DNA of 64,000 bases from Chrysogorgia sp. JL179-B06 (taxonomy: Eukaryota > Cnidaria > Anthozoa > Scleralcyonacea > Chrysogorgiidae), in contig JAYKKM010000339.1 of NCBI GenBank assembly GCA_035772405.1, positions 1,424,001 through 1,488,000 of the forward strand, written 5' to 3'. Under the pieces are notes generated by a model. That model ran no database searches. It saw nothing but the letters and a program-made list of their open reading frames with translations, and was not told where the DNA came from. This document shows, in pieces, positions 47,501 through 60,050 of the stretch; positions within the stretch are counted from its first letter, which is position 1, and every line of letters begins with the position of its first letter. Both the position numbers and the translations under genes were made by a program.

Positions 47501-48136
47501 CACTCTTTCAACCATTCCCATGAATGTATTAATACCTACATCAGCAAATCACCTTTAATATTCACAAAAACCACACAGTAACAGGGCCGCCAAGATACTG
47601 TAGGCCCAGGGGAAGGTGGGGTTATGGTCTTTCACAGGCCCCTAAATGCCCTAGAAGCTTTATCGTCCATCTGTCTTCTCCGAGCTCTCCCACATTCACT
47701 ACAACATTGTGTATATTAATGCATCCAAGCATTCAATACCGACACATAGTGACTGCCGCATAGGCAGTACATATATCAATTGAACCAGTACATCATTGTA
47801 ACCTTCGCTCTCCATCTGAGTCTCGGTAGCTCAATGGTTAGAGTGTCTCACCGGCAATCAGGTTCAATTCCTGTACGGGACTCAGAATCATTTTTCTGAC
47901 ACGAGCTTAACGATCGTCCACGTATCGTCAAGCTTTATTCTATGTGTAGGATTTGCATGATGGTTATCATTTCAGGCCCCTTATTTGGCCCAGGTCCTGG
48001 GGCAGTTACCCTGGCTACCCCAGTCTCTCAGCAGGGCTGACAAGGCCCCAACAATGATATAGTTATGTACATTACCAGATACCTGTTCAAGAACTTTCAC
48101 AAATAAGTTATCTCTTATTTTCGTTGTTCGTTTCAT
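38503..48136 (-). CDS. GBE1: 1,4-alpha-glucan (glycogen) branching enzyme, 13 exons, 698 aa
   Basis: Exons in transcript order: 48083-48136, 47308-47396, 46246-46412, 45482-45597, 44735-45087, 44355-44564, 43844-44087, 43070-43168, 42178-42413, 40891-41122, 39399-39529, 39159-39276, 38503-38550. Phases agree throughout; length is 698 residues against 702 in human GBE1. It transfers alpha-1,4 glucan segments to alpha-1,6 positions in cytosolic glycogen synthesis. An N-terminal helical segment and CBM48 ([18 protein letters not shown]) precede the GH13_8 barrel. Catalytic residues are present: Asp356 in FDGFRFDG, Glu411 in the IAE|DVSG motif, and Asp480 in [11 protein letters not shown]. Each is one less than the human number. 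The beta-sandwich C-terminus ends [15 protein letters not shown]. An intron directly follows the Glu411 codon. Exon 1 (18 codons) is supported only by phase, donor and weak similarity; the 48-bp last exon is supported by phase, acceptor and VYIP similarity. Confidence 0.92.
38937..39015. repeat. Short palindrome in GBE1 intron
   Basis: CGATGTTTATGGACAGTTAC and its near complement GTAACTGCCCATAAACATCG flank a ~30-bp loop. Confidence 0.75.
39560..40835. mobile_element. Satellite-bearing element in GBE1 intron (array copy B)
   Basis: The 5' part (39560-39690, TTATCACTCTTTTAGGTGAA to GAAGACCCGAAAGTCTT) and 3' part (40795-40835, TTATTGCAAAGGCAGCACTT) match the element at 46570-46745. Between them lie the leader (39692-39788), about 22 units of the 20-bp CACAACTTAGCGTAACGTCT satellite (39789-40240), and other sequence including the MITE at 40430-40735. 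Confidence 0.75.
40430..40735. mobile_element. MITE with CAATTAGACAACGAG palindrome (copy 2)
   Basis: Same family as 29541-29860. It lies between two copies of ATCTCTAGAAATAGGATAT (about 40403-40421 and 40738-40756). Confidence 0.7.
41191..41672. mobile_element. Foldback MITE, TTAAAGTGCC family (copy 2)
   Basis: ~480 bp with long arms (CATAACCTCAAAAT, GTTTGGAAGAACTTTTAAAA). Nearly identical in structure to 19230-19714. It is in a GBE1 intron. Confidence 0.8.
41914..42028. mobile_element. Near-perfect palindrome in GBE1 intron
   Basis: Arms CACATGTGACATTGCTATTC and complement, with GGCGATTCTCC/GGAGAATCGCC outside and a loop of about 10 bp. Confidence 0.85.
42470..42600. repeat. TTTTTAATTT low-complexity tract
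   Basis: Almost pure A/T in the GBE1 intron between exons 42178-42413 and 43070-43168. Confidence 0.85.
44216..44345 (+). repeat. GTCAGTCAGTCC/GTCCAGTCCA microsatellite
   Basis: Tetra- and pentanucleotide repeats in the GBE1 intron, adjacent to the donor of exon 44355-44564. Confidence 0.85.
45662..46034. mobile_element. pogo/Tigger-type MITE
   Basis: Ends CAGTGGAGCCTCGCTATA and TATAGCAAGGCTCCACTG with TA on each side (45660-45661, 46035-46036). The interior has ATAACGCGCGTCTCGGTATAAC. These ends and the TA target are typical of Tigger-like Tc1/mariner elements. No transposase. Confidence 0.8.
46570..46745 (+). mobile_element. Array-free copy of the satellite-bearing element
   Basis: Matches 39560-39690, then passes directly to the TTATTACAAAGGCAGCACTT part found at 40795, without leader or satellite. 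Confidence 0.75.
47745..47883 (+). mobile_element. Leader + tRNA-like unit (SINE-like)
   Basis: The leader is homologous to the arms at 14344-14550. It is followed at 47818-47883 by a tRNA-like fold: GAGTCTC pairs with GGGACTC, box A is TAGCTCAATGG, box B is GGTTCAATTCC. The anticodon arm is several bases short, so it is not a functional tRNA. 47925-48005 continues with a second repeat also found inverted at 61620-61695. Confidence 0.65.
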
Positions 48137-48815
48137 GAAGCATCACAGGGCTGTGCCATTGATTAATAAAACATCTGTAGCCAGAGACTTGTACCTAACA
48201 CAATAAATGAAAGGTCTTATTCACTGTGATGTTTAACTAGTTTGATTTCAAAATAGTGTGTAGAGCAAAGGCCCTTTGTCAGAAAACTTTAACGGGGAGC
48301 AAGCAGGGGATGTGGGGGAGAGGTATGTTTACTCAGGGGGGGCATCCCAAAATATGTGATTATTTTACACCTGCTCCCACTTGTGATACTTTGTGACAGT
48401 TGTCATTACCTCTCACCCAAAGCATCAAATATTTTGTAAACCTCCCTGATATTAAATATTATATTAAAATGTTAAATATACTACTAGGTATGTTGATTTT
48501 TTGCAAGTCCGATATTATGACATTGATCCAAATACTAAGCAAACCACATCTCGCATTCTATAGACTGCAGCAAGTATTTCAAAGGCCAATTCATTACATT
48601 GATACATTCATTACAATACATAAGAATGGATAAACTTTAGAAATGTAGAACAAAGCACATTGTGTGAAAGATATGAATTAATTTCCATAGAGAGAATTTT
48701 AGAGAGGTTAAATATCACAGAACACGTACCTTATAAAAAGTAACTAAATAAGCTATTTACTAATAAGAATCATGATATCCATTCACCACGTTGCAAAATT
48801 GCATGATTATTCAAA
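48137..48815. other. GBE1 upstream region (left of the giant foldback)
   Basis: 679 bp between the proposed GBE1 ATG and the left target duplication. No exon, TATA box or CpG-rich stretch is obvious. It should hold GBE1 5' UTR and proximal promoter. Confidence 0.4.
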
Positions 48816-48929
48816 TATTTCTTGGTAAGTACTTCATGTATGCCTATTATTATGTCCCAAGGCGTGTTAGGGGGGAGGGGTAGTATGTAGTATGTAGCAT
48901 ATAGTATGGTGAAGTACGCTGCAATAAGG

Positions 48930-51900
48930 TGCAGTATAGGGTGCAGTAGAGTGCAGTAGCCTGTATTAGGGTGCAGTAGACTGTATTAGGGTGCAGTAGA
49001 CTGCAGTAGAGTGCATTAGGGTGCAGTAGACTGTATTACGGTGCAGTAGAGTGCATTAGGGTGCAGTAGAGTGCATTAGGGTGCAGTAGACTCATGCATT
49101 AGGGTGCAGTAGACTGTATTAGGGTGCAGTAGAGTGCATTAGGGTGCAGTAGACTGTATTAGGGTGCAGTAGACTGTATTAGAGTGCAGTATAGTGTATT
49201 AGGGTGCAGTAGACTGTATTAGAGTGCATTAGGGTGCAGTAGACTGCAGTAGAGTGCATTAGGGTGCAGTAGACTGTATTACGGTGCAGTAGAGTGCATT
49301 AGGGTGCAGTAGAGTGCATTAGGGTGCAGTAGACTGCATTAGGGTGCAGTAGACTGTATTAGGGTGCAGTAGAGTGCATTAGGGTGCAGTAGACTGTATT
49401 AGGGTGCAGTAGACTGTATTAGAGTGCAGTAGAGTGTATTAGGGTGCAGTAGACTGTATTAGAGTGCATTAGGGTGCAGTAGACTGCAGTAGAGTGCATT
49501 AGGGTGCAGTAGACTGTATTACGGTGCATTAGGGTGCAGTAGACTGTATTACGGTGCAGTAGAGTGCATTAGGGTGCAGTAGAGTGCATTAGGGTGCAGT
49601 AGACTGCATTAGGGTGCAGTAGACTGTATTAGGGTGCAGTAGAGTGCATTAGGGTGCAGTAGAGTGCATTAGGGTGCAGTAGACTGTATTAGAGTGCAGT
49701 AGAGTGCATTAGGGTGCAGTAGAGTGCATTAGGGTGCAGTAGACTGTATTAGAGTGCATTAGGGTGCAGTAGACTGCAGTAGAGTGCATTAGGGTGCAGT
49801 AGACTGTATTAGGGTGCAGTAGACTGCATTAGGGTGCAGTAGACTGTATTAGGGTGCAGTAGACTGTATTAGGGTGCAGTAGAGTGCATTAGGGTGCAGT
49901 AGAGTGCATTAGGGTGCAGTAGACTGTATTAGAGTGCATTAGGGTGCAGTGGACTGCAGTAGACTGTATTAGAGTGCATTAGGGTGCAGTAGACTGTATT
50001 ACGGTGCAGTAGAGTGCATTAGGGTGCAGTAGACTGTATTAGAGTGCATTAGGGTGCAGTGGACTGCAGTAGACTGTATTAGAGTGCATTAGGGTGCAGT
50101 AGACTGCAGTAGACTGCAGTAGAGTGCATTAGGGTGCAGTAGACTGTATTACGGTGCAGTAGAGTGCATTAGGGTGCAGTAGAGTGCATTAGGGTGCAGT
50201 AGAGTGCATTAGGGTGCAGTAGACTGTATTAGAGTGCATTAGGGTGCAGTAGACTGCAGTAGAGTGCATTAGGGTGCAGTAGACTGTATTACGGTGCAGT
50301 AGCGTGCATTAGGGTGCAGAGTGCATTAGGGGGCAGTAGACTGCATTAAGGTGCAGTAGACTGTATTAGAGTGCAGTAGACTGCAGTAGAGTGCATTAGG
50401 GTGCAGTAGACTGTATTAGGGTTCAGTAGAGTGTATTAGGGTGCAGTAGACTGCATTAGGGTGCAGTAGACTGTATTAGGGTGCAGCAGAGTGCATTAGG
50501 GTGCAGTAGACTGTATTAGGGTGCAGTAGAGTGCATTAAGGTGCAATAGACTGCAGTAGACCGCATTAGGGTGCAGTAGACTGTAGTAGGGAGCATTAGG
50601 GTGCAGTAGACTGTATTAGAGTGCATTAGGGTGCAGTAGATTGCATTAGGGTGCAGTAGACTGTATTAGGGTGCCGTAGAGTGCATTAGGGTGCAGTAGA
50701 GTGCATTAGGGTGCAGTAGACTGTATTAGAGTGCATTAGGGTGCAGTAGACTGCATTAGCATGCAGTAGACTGTATTATGGTGCAGTAGAGTGCATTAGG
50801 GTGCAGTAGAGTGCATTAGGGTGCAGTAGACTGTATTAGAGTGCATTAGGGTGCAGTGAGTGCATTAGGGTGCAGTAGACTGTATTAGGGTGCAGTAGAG
50901 TGTATTAGGGTGCAGTAGAGTGCATTAGGGTGCAGTAGACTGCATTAGGGTGCAGTAGAGTGTATTAGGGTGCAGTAGAGTGCATTAGGGTGCAGTAGAC
51001 TGCATTAGGGTGCAGTAGAGTGCAGTAGACTGTAGTAGAGTGCAGTAGACTGCATTAGGGTGCAGTAGAGTGCAGTAGACTGTAGTAGAGTGCATTAGGG
51101 TGCAGTAGAGTGCATTAGGGTGCAGTAGACTGTATTAGGGTGCAGTAGACTGCAGTAGACCGCATTAGCGTGCAGTAGACTGCATTAGGGTGCAGTAGAG
51201 TGCATTAGGGTGCAGTAGACTGTATTAGGGTGCAGTAGAGTGCAGTAGACCGCATTAGGGTGCAGTAGACTGCATTAGGGTGCAGTAGAGTGCAGTAGAC
51301 TGTATTAGGGTGCAGTAGGGTGCAGCAGACTGTATTAGAGTGCATTAGGGTGCAGTAGACTGCAGTAGAGTGCATTAGGGTGCAGTAGACTGTATTACGG
51401 TGCAGTAGAGTGCATTAGGGTGCAGTAGAGTGCATTAGGGTGCAGTAGACTGCATTAGGGTGCAGTAGACTGTATTAGGGTGCAGTAGAGTGCATTAGGG
51501 TACAGTAGAGTGCATTAGGGTGCAGTAGACTGTATTAGAGTGCAGTAGAGTGCATTAGGGTGCAGTAGAGTGCATTAGGGTGCAGTAGACTGAATTAGAG
51601 TGTATTAGGGTGCAGTAGACTGCAGTAGAGTGCATTAGGGTGCAGTAGACTGTATTACGGTGCAGTAGGGTGCAGTAGAGTGCATTAGGGTGCAGTAGAC
51701 TGCATTAGGGTGCAGTAGACTGTATTAGGGTGCAGTAGAGTGCATTAGAGTGCATTAGGGTGCATTAGGGTGCAGTAGACTGTATTAGGGTGCAGTAGAG
51801 TGCATTAGGGTGCATTAGAGTGCATTAGGGTGCAGTAGACTGTATTAGAGTGTATTAGGGTGCAGTAGACTGCAGTAGAGTGCATTAGGGTGCAGTAGAC

Positions 51901-54330
51901 TGCATTAGGGTGCAGTAGACTGTATTAGGGTGCAGTAGAGTGCATTAGGGTGCAGTAGAGTGCAGTAGACTGTAGTAGGGTGCATTAGGGTGCAGTAGAG
52001 TGCATTAGGGTGCAGTAGAGTGCATTAGGGTGCAGTAGACTGCAGTAGACTGCATTAGGGTGCAGTAGAGTGCAGTAGACTGTAGTAGAGTGCATTAGGG
52101 TGCAGTAGAGTGCATTAGGGTGCAGTAGACTGTATTAGGGTGCAGTAGACTGCAGTAGAGTGCATTAGGGTGCAGTAGACTGCAGTAGACTGCATTAGGG
52201 TGCAGTAGAGTGCAGTAGACTGTAGTAGACTATATTAGAGTGCATTAGGGTGCAGTAGACTGTATTAGGGTGCAGTAGAGTGCATTAGGGTGCATTAGAG
52301 TGCATTAGGGTGCAGTAGACTGTATTAGAGTGCATTAGGGTGCAGTAGACTGCAGTAGAGTGCATTAGGGTGCAGTAGACTGCATTAGGGTGCAGTAGAC
52401 TGTATTATGGTGCAGTAGACTGTATTAGGGTGCAGTAGAGTGCAGTAGACCGCATTAGGGTGCAGTAGACTGCATTAGGGTGCAGTAGAGTGCAGTAGAC
52501 TGTATTAGGGTGCAGTAGGGTGCAGTAGACTGTATTAGAGTGCATTAGGGTGCAGTAGACTGTATTAGAGTGCATTAGGGTGCAGTAGACTGCAGTAGAG
52601 TGCATTAGGGTGCAGTAGACTGTATTACGGTGCAGTAGACTGCATTAGGGTGCAGTAGACTGTATTAGGGTGCAGTAGAGTGCATTAGGGTGCAGTAGAG
52701 TGCAGTAGACTGTAGTAGGGTGCATTAGGGTGCAGTAGAGTGCATTAGGGTGCAGTAGAGTGCATTAGGGTGCAGTAGACTGCAGTAGACTGCATTAGGG
52801 TGCAGTAGAGTGCAGTAGACTGTAGTAGAGTGCATTAGGGTGCAGTAGAGTGCATTAGGGTGCAGTAGACTGTATTAGGGTGCAGTAGACTGCAGTAGAG
52901 TGCATTAGGGTGCAGTAGACTGCAGTAGACTGCATTAGGGTGCAGTAGAGTGCAGTAGACTGTAGTAGACTATATTAGAGTGCATTAGGGTGCAGTAGAC
53001 TGTATTAGGGTGCAGTAGAGTGCATTAGGGTGCATTAGAGTGCATTAGGGTGCAGTAGACTGTATTAGAGTGCATTAGGGTGCAGTAGACTGCAGTAGAG
53101 TGCATTAGGGTGCAGTAGACTGCATTAGGGTGCAGTAGACTGTATTATGGTGCAGTAGACTGTATTAGGGTGCAGTAGAGTGCAGTAGACCGCATTAGGG
53201 TGCAGTAGGGTGCATTAGGGTGCAGTAGGGTGCATTAGGGTGCAGTAGACTGCAGTAGAGTGCATTAGGGTGCAGTAGACTGTATTACGGTGCAGTATAG
53301 TGCATTAGGGTGCAGTAGAGTGCATTAGGGTGCAGTAGACTGCATTAGGGTGCAGTAGACTGTATTAGGGTGCAGTAGAGTGCATTAGGGTACAGTAGAG
53401 TGCATTAGGGTGCAGTAGACTGTATTAGAGTGCAGTAGAGTGCATTAGGGTGCAGTAGAGTGCATTAGGGTGCAGTAGACTGAATTAGAGTGTATTAGGG
53501 TGCAGTAGACTGCAGTAGAGTGCATTAGGGTGCAGTAGACTGTATTACGGTGCAGTAGAGTGCATTAGGGTGCAGTAGAGTGCATTAGGGTGCAGTACAC
53601 TGCATTAGGGTGCAGTAGAGTGCATTAGGGTGCAGTAGACCTGTATTAGAGTGCATTAGGGTGCAGTAGACTGCAGTAGAGTGCATTAGGGTGCAGTAGA
53701 CTGCATTAGGGTGCAGTAGACTGTATTAGGGTGCAGTAGAGTGCATTAGGGTGCAGTAGAGTGCAGTAGACTGTAGTAGGGTGCATTAGGGTGCATTAGG
53801 GTGCAGTAGAGTGCATTAGGGTGCAGTAGAGTGCATTAGGGTGCAGTAGACTGCAGTAGAGTGCATTAGGGTGCAGTAGACTGTATTAGGGTGCAGTAGA
53901 CTGTATTAGGGTGCAGTAGAGTGTATTAGAGTGCATTAGGGTGCAGTAGACTGCAGTAGAGTGCATTAGGGTGCAGTAGACTGCATTAGGGTGCAGTAGA
54001 CTGTATTAGGGTGCAGTAGAGTGCATTAGGGTGCAGTAGAGTGCATTATGGTGCAATAGACTGCAGTAGAGTGCATTAGGGTGCAGTAGACTGTATTAGG
54101 GTGCAGTAGACTGTATTAGGGTGCAGTAGACTGCATTAGGGTGCAGTAGACTGTATTAGGGTGCAGTAGACTGTATTAGGGTGCAGTAGAGTGCATTAGG
54201 GTGCAGTAGACTGCAGTAGAGTGCATTAGGGTGCAGTAGACTGTATTAGGGTGCAGTAGAGTGCATTAGGGTGCAGTAGAGTGCACTATGGTGTATTGGG
54301 GTGCAGTAGACTGCGGTAGAGTGCAGTATA
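48930..54330 (+). repeat. Left-arm 10/20-bp satellite
   Basis: Built from 10-bp words TGCAGTAGAG, TGCAGTAGAC, TGCATTAGGG, TGTATTAGGG and minor variants, joined with almost no length errors. Longer blocks recur, for example with a 240-bp shift between 49141 and 49381 and about 740 bp between the 52021 and 52761 regions. Confidence 0.95.
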
Positions 54331-54456
54331 CTGTATGTGTGTGTGTGTGTGATATTGTCACTCGGTAATATGATGAGATGAAATGTTCTCAAGTAAATGA
54401 GCAAAACCGTGTAAGCAGAAAATATATATATAAATCATGAATCCCATCGAACTTGA

Positions 54457-54540
54457 CCGTGTAGCTCAGATGGTTAGAGAGATGGTTAGAGCGTTGAACT
54501 AGTGAATCAAAGGTTTCGGATTCGACACCCAGCCACGGCA
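54457..54540 (+). other. tRNA-like sequence in left inner arm
   Basis: CCGTG and CACGG bracket a box A (TAGCTCAGATGG) and a box B-like GGATTCGACACC. A 12-bp duplication (AGATGGTTAGAG) interrupts the D/anticodon region. The mirror copy is at about 56083-56163. A pseudo-tRNA or SINE head. Confidence 0.5.
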
Positions 54541-55221
54541 AGCAGTTTTCTGCTTACGGGGTTTGGGCTCATTCACTCGAGAACATCTCACCGTTCATTT
54601 CATATATATATTACGCAAAAATAACACATGTGATTTCTAAAATATTTATTTAGAGACGATCTTCTGTTTTATTATCTTATAAACAAACAAGTAGACATTT
54701 TAAGTCGCTTTGAGAAATTTTTTCATTTTCACGTAAAATATCAATTAACGAGAGTGAATTTTATAGTCGATTGAAACAATAACTCAAGATAAAATTTTGA
54801 AGGAAAAATGACAGATCGTGAAGACTGATACGTAAATATATCCCAGTCCTTATCTGTTGGTAGAACAATAATGGTGAATCAATGTGATTGACTATGAAGC
54901 TCAATTTTTTAGGTCTTGAGAACTATATAAACGCATGTTTTATACCCACAAATTTGGTCTTAATCATGCGAATGCTCTCGTGTGGAGTTATTGTTCCATT
55001 CTACTATCGAGTTCACTGGTAAAACCACGCTGTTCTATACGTTATACTGAAAAATTATGTTAAACAGTTTTTGTTAATATAAAATATTGGTCAATTACTG
55101 TATTAACATAACAGGTTGTGCAAATACCGTTATGACGTCCAAGATGGTTTGATTAGGTTTTTTAGGAAAAAAAGGAAACAAACGCTCTGTCTTTACACTC
55201 TCCTCCGCAGAGGCTTCTTGA

Positions 55222-55383
55222 GTTCTATCGGGCGTGCGCGTTCTGGGAGGGCGCGCGGAGAGAGATGGGATCCCTTCTCTCCCGCGTGCTCAAAATTCCG
55301 CGTCGCCATTAGTCTCCGAAACACCCTGTAGCCAGAGAAATATAAAACAGCTCAACAAATATAAAACTCCGTTTGCCCTTTCA
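55222..55383. other. Central spacer of the giant foldback
   Basis: 162 bp, not inverted, with a GC-rich left half (GGGAGGGCGCGCGGAGAG). It contains GGGATCCCTTCTCTCCCGCG and no open frame of note. Confidence 0.8.
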
Positions 55384-56274
55384 AGCCCGATAGAACTCAA
55401 GAAGCCTCTGCGGAGGAGAGTGTAAAGACAGAGCGTTTGTTTCCTTTTTTTCCTAAAAAACCTAATCAAACCATCTTTGACGTCATAACGGTATTTGCAC
55501 AACCTGTTATGTTAATACAGTAATTGACCAATATTTTATATTAACAAAAACTGTTTAACATAATTTTTCAGTATAACGTATAGAACAGCGTGGTTTTACC
55601 AGTGAACTCGATAGTAGAATGGAACAATAACTCCACACGATAGCATTCGCATGATTAAGACCAAATTTGTGGGTATAAAACATGCGTTTATATAGTTCTC
55701 AAGACCTAAAAAATTGAGCTTCATAGTCAATCACATTGATTCACCATTATTGTTCTACCAACAGATAAGGACTGGGGTATATTTACGTATCAGTCTTCAC
55801 GATCTGTCATTTTTCCTTCAAAATTTTATCTTGAGTTATTGTTTCAATCGACTATAAAATTCACTCTCGTTAATTGATATTTTACGTGAAAATGAAAAAA
55901 TTTCTCAAAGCGACTTAAAATGTCTACTTGTTTGTTTATAAGATAATAAAACAGAAGATCGTCTCTAAATAAATATTTTAGAAATCACATGTGTTATTTT
56001 TGCGTAATATATATATGAAATGAATGGTGAGATGTTCTCGAGTGAATGAGCCCAAACCCCGTAAGCAGAAAACTGCTTGCCGTGGCTGGGTGTCGAATCC
56101 GAAACCTTTGATTCACTAGTTCAACGCTCTAATCATCTCTCTAACCATCTGAGCTACACGGTCAAGTTCGATGGGATTCATGATTTATATATATATTTTC
56201 TGCTTACACGGTTTTGCTCATTTACTTGAGAACATTTCATCTCATCATATTACCGAGTGACAATATCACACACA

Positions 56275-59200
56275 CACACACATACAGTATACTGCACTCT
56301 ACCGCAGTCTACTGCACCCCAATACACCATAGTGCACTCTACTGCGCCCTAATGCACTCTAATACAGTCTACTGCAGTCCACTGCACCCTAATGCACTCT
56401 AATACAGTCTACTGCACCCTAATGCACTCTACTGCACCCTAATGCACTCTACTGCACGCTAATGCACGCTACTGCACCGTAATACAGTCTACTGCACCCT
56501 AATGCACTCTACTGCACCCTAATGCACTCTACTGCACTCTAATACAGTCTACTGCACCCTAATACAGTCTACTGCACCCTAATGCACTCTACTGCACCCT
56601 AATACAGTCTACTGCACCCTAATGCACTCTACTGCACCCTAATGCACTCTACTGCACCCTAATGCACTCTACTGCACCGTAATACAGTCTACTGCACCCT
56701 AATGCACCGTAATACAGTCTACTGCACCCTAATGCACTCTACTGCAGTCTACTGCACCCTAATGCACTCTAATACAGTCTACTGCACCCTAATACACTCT
56801 ACTGCACTCTAATACAGTCTACTGCACCCTAATACAGTCTACTGCACCCTAATGCACTCTACTGCACCCTAATGCACTCTACTGCACCCTAATGCACTCT
56901 ACTGCACCATAATACAGTCTACTGCACCCGAATGCACTCTGCTGCTGTCTACTGCAGTCTACTGCACCCTAATGCACTCTAATACAGTCTACTGCAGTCC
57001 ACTGCACCCTAATGCACTCTAATACAGTCTACTGCACCCTAATGCACTCTACTGCACCCTAATGCACTCTACTGCACCCTAATACAGTCTACTGCACCCT
57101 AATACAGTCTACTGCACCCTAATGCAGTCTACTGCACCCTAATACAGTCTACTGCACCCTAATACAGTCTACTGCACCCTAATGCACTCTACTGCAGTCT
57201 ACTGCACCCTAATGCACTCTAATACAGTCTACTGCACCCTAATGCACTCTACTGCACCCTAATGCACTCTACTGCACCCTAATGCACTCTACTGCACCAT
57301 AATACAGTCTACTGCACCCGAATGCACTCTGCTGCTGTCTACTGCAGTCTACTGCACCCTAATGCACTCTAATACAGTCTACTGCAGTCCACTGCACCCT
57401 AATGCACTCTAATACAGTCTACTGCACCCTAATGCACTCTACTGCACCCTAATGCACTCTACTGCACCCTAATACAGTCTACTGCACCCTAATACAGTCT
57501 ACTGCACCCTAATGCAGTCTACTGCACCCTAATACAGTCTACTGCACCCTAATACAGTCTACTGCACCCTAATGCACTCTACTGCAGTCTACTGCACCCT
57601 AATGCACTCTAATACAGTCTACTGCACCCTAATGCACTCTAATACAGTCTACTGCAGTCCACTGCACCCTAATGCACTCTAATACAGTCTACTGCACCCT
57701 AATGCACTCTACTGCACCCTAATGCACTCTACTGCACGCTAATGCACGCTACTGCACCGTAATACAGTCTACTGCACCCTAATGCACTCTACTGCACCCT
57801 AATGCACTCTACTGCACCCTAATACAGTCTACTGCACCCTAATACAGTCTACTGCACCCTAATGCAGTCTACTGCACCCTAATACAGTCTACTGCACCCT
57901 AATACAGTCTACTGCACCCTAATGCACTCTACTGCAGTCTACTGCACCCTAATGCACTCTAATACAGTCTACTGCACCCTAATGCACTCTAATACAGTCT
58001 ACTGCAGTCCACTGCACCCTAATGCACTCTAATACAGTCTACTGCACCCTAATGCACTCTACTGCACCCTAATGCACTCTACTGCACGCTAATGCACGCT
58101 ACTGCACCGTAATACAGTCTACTGCACCCTAATGCACTCTACTGCACCCTAATGCACTCTACTGCACTCTAATACAGTCTACTGCACCCTAATACAGTCT
58201 ACTGCACCCTAATGCACTCTACTGCACCCTAATACAGTCTACTGCACCCTAATGCACTCTACTGCACCCTAATGCACTCTACTGCACCCTAATGCACTCT
58301 ACTGCACCATAATACAGTCTACTGCACCCGAATGCACTCTGCTGCTGTCTACTGCAGTCTACTGCACCCTAATGCACTCTAATACAGTCTACTGCAGTCC
58401 ACTGCACCCTAATGCACTCTAATACAGTCTACTGCACCCTAATGCACTCTACTGCACCCTAATGCACTCTACTGCACCCTAATACAGTCTACTGCACCCT
58501 AATACAGTCTACTGCACCCTAATGCAGTCTACTGCACCCTAATACAGTCTACTGCACCCTAATACAGTCTACTGCACCCTAATGCACTCTACTGCAGTCT
58601 ACTGCACCCTAATGCACTCTAATACAGTCTACTGCACCCTAATGCACTCTACTGCACCCTAATGCACTCTACTGCACTCTAATACAGTCTACTGCACCCT
58701 AATGCACTCTACTGCACCCTAATGCACTCTACTGCACCCTAATACAGTCTACTGCACCCTAATGCAGTCTACTGCACTCTACTGCACTCTACTGCACCGT
58801 AATACAGTCTACTGCACCCTAATGCACTCTACTGCAGTCTACTGCACCCTAATGCACTCTAATACAGTCTACTGCAGTCCACTGCACCCTAATGCACTCT
58901 AATACAGTCTACTGCACTCTAATACAGTCTACTGCACACTAATACAGTCTACTGCACCCTAATGCACTCTACTGCACCCTAATGCACTCTACTGCACCGT
59001 AATACAGTCTACTGCACCCTAATGCACTCTACTGCAGTCTACTGCACCCTACTGCACCCTAATACAGTCTACTGCACCCATGCAGTCTACTGCACCCTAA
59101 TGCACTCTACTGCACCCTAATGCACTCTACTGCACCATAATACAGTCTACTGCACCCGAATGCACTCTGCTGCTGTCTACTGCAGTCTACTGCACCCTAA

Positions 59201-60050
59201 TGCACTCTAATACAGTCTACTGCAGTCCACTGCACCCTAATGCACTCTAATACAGTCTACTGCACCCTAATGCACTCTACTGCACCCTAATGCACTCTAC
59301 TGCACCCTAATACAGTCTACTGCACCCTAATACAGTCTACTGCACCCTAATGCAGTCTACTGCACCCTAATACAGTCTACTGCACCCTAATACAGTCTAC
59401 TGCACCCTAATGCACTCTACTGCAGTCTACTGCACCCTAATGCACTCTAATACAGTCTACTGCACCCTAATGCACTCTACTGCACCCTAATGCACTCTAC
59501 TGCACTCTAATACACTCTACTGCACCCTAATACAGTCTACTGCACCCTAATGCAGTCTACTGCACCCTAATACAGTCTACTGCACCCTAATGCAGTCTAC
59601 TGCACGCTAATGCACTCTACTGCACCCTAATGCACTCTACTGCACCGTAATACAGTCTACTGCACCCTAATGCACTCTACTGCAGTCTACTGCACCCTAA
59701 TGCACTCTAATACAGTCTACTGCACCCTAATGCACTCTACTGCACCCTAATGCACTCTACTGCACTCTAATACAGTCTACTACACACTAATACAGTCTAC
59801 TGCGCCCTAATGCACTCTACTGCACCCTAATACAGTCTACTGCACCCTAATGCAGTCTACTGCACCCTAATGCACTCTACTGCACCCTAATGCACTCTAC
59901 TGCACCGTAATACAGTCTACTGCACCCTAATGCACTCTACTGCAGTCTACTGCACCCTAATGCACTCTAATACAGTCTACTGCACCCTACTGCACCCTAA
60001 TACAGGCTACTGCACTCTACTGCACCTTATACTGCACCTTATTGCAGCGT
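56275..60050 (-). repeat. Right-arm 10/20-bp satellite
   Basis: Reverse orientation of the left satellite (ACTGCACCCT, AATGCACTCT, AATACAGTCT). Marker words such as CACCCGAATGCACTCTGCTG recur at about 56930, 57313, 58323 and 59153, showing higher-order duplication. It is about 1.6 kb shorter than the left array. Confidence 0.95.

Noticed and set aside
47818..47883. Functional tRNA gene
   Set aside because: Acceptor stem and both promoter boxes are good, but the anticodon arm is too short and the unit is repeated elsewhere with its leader.
52405..52605. Open frames in the 10-bp satellite (Tyr-Cys-Thr-Leu repeats)
   Set aside because: They only reflect in-phase satellite repetition, on both strands and in both arms.
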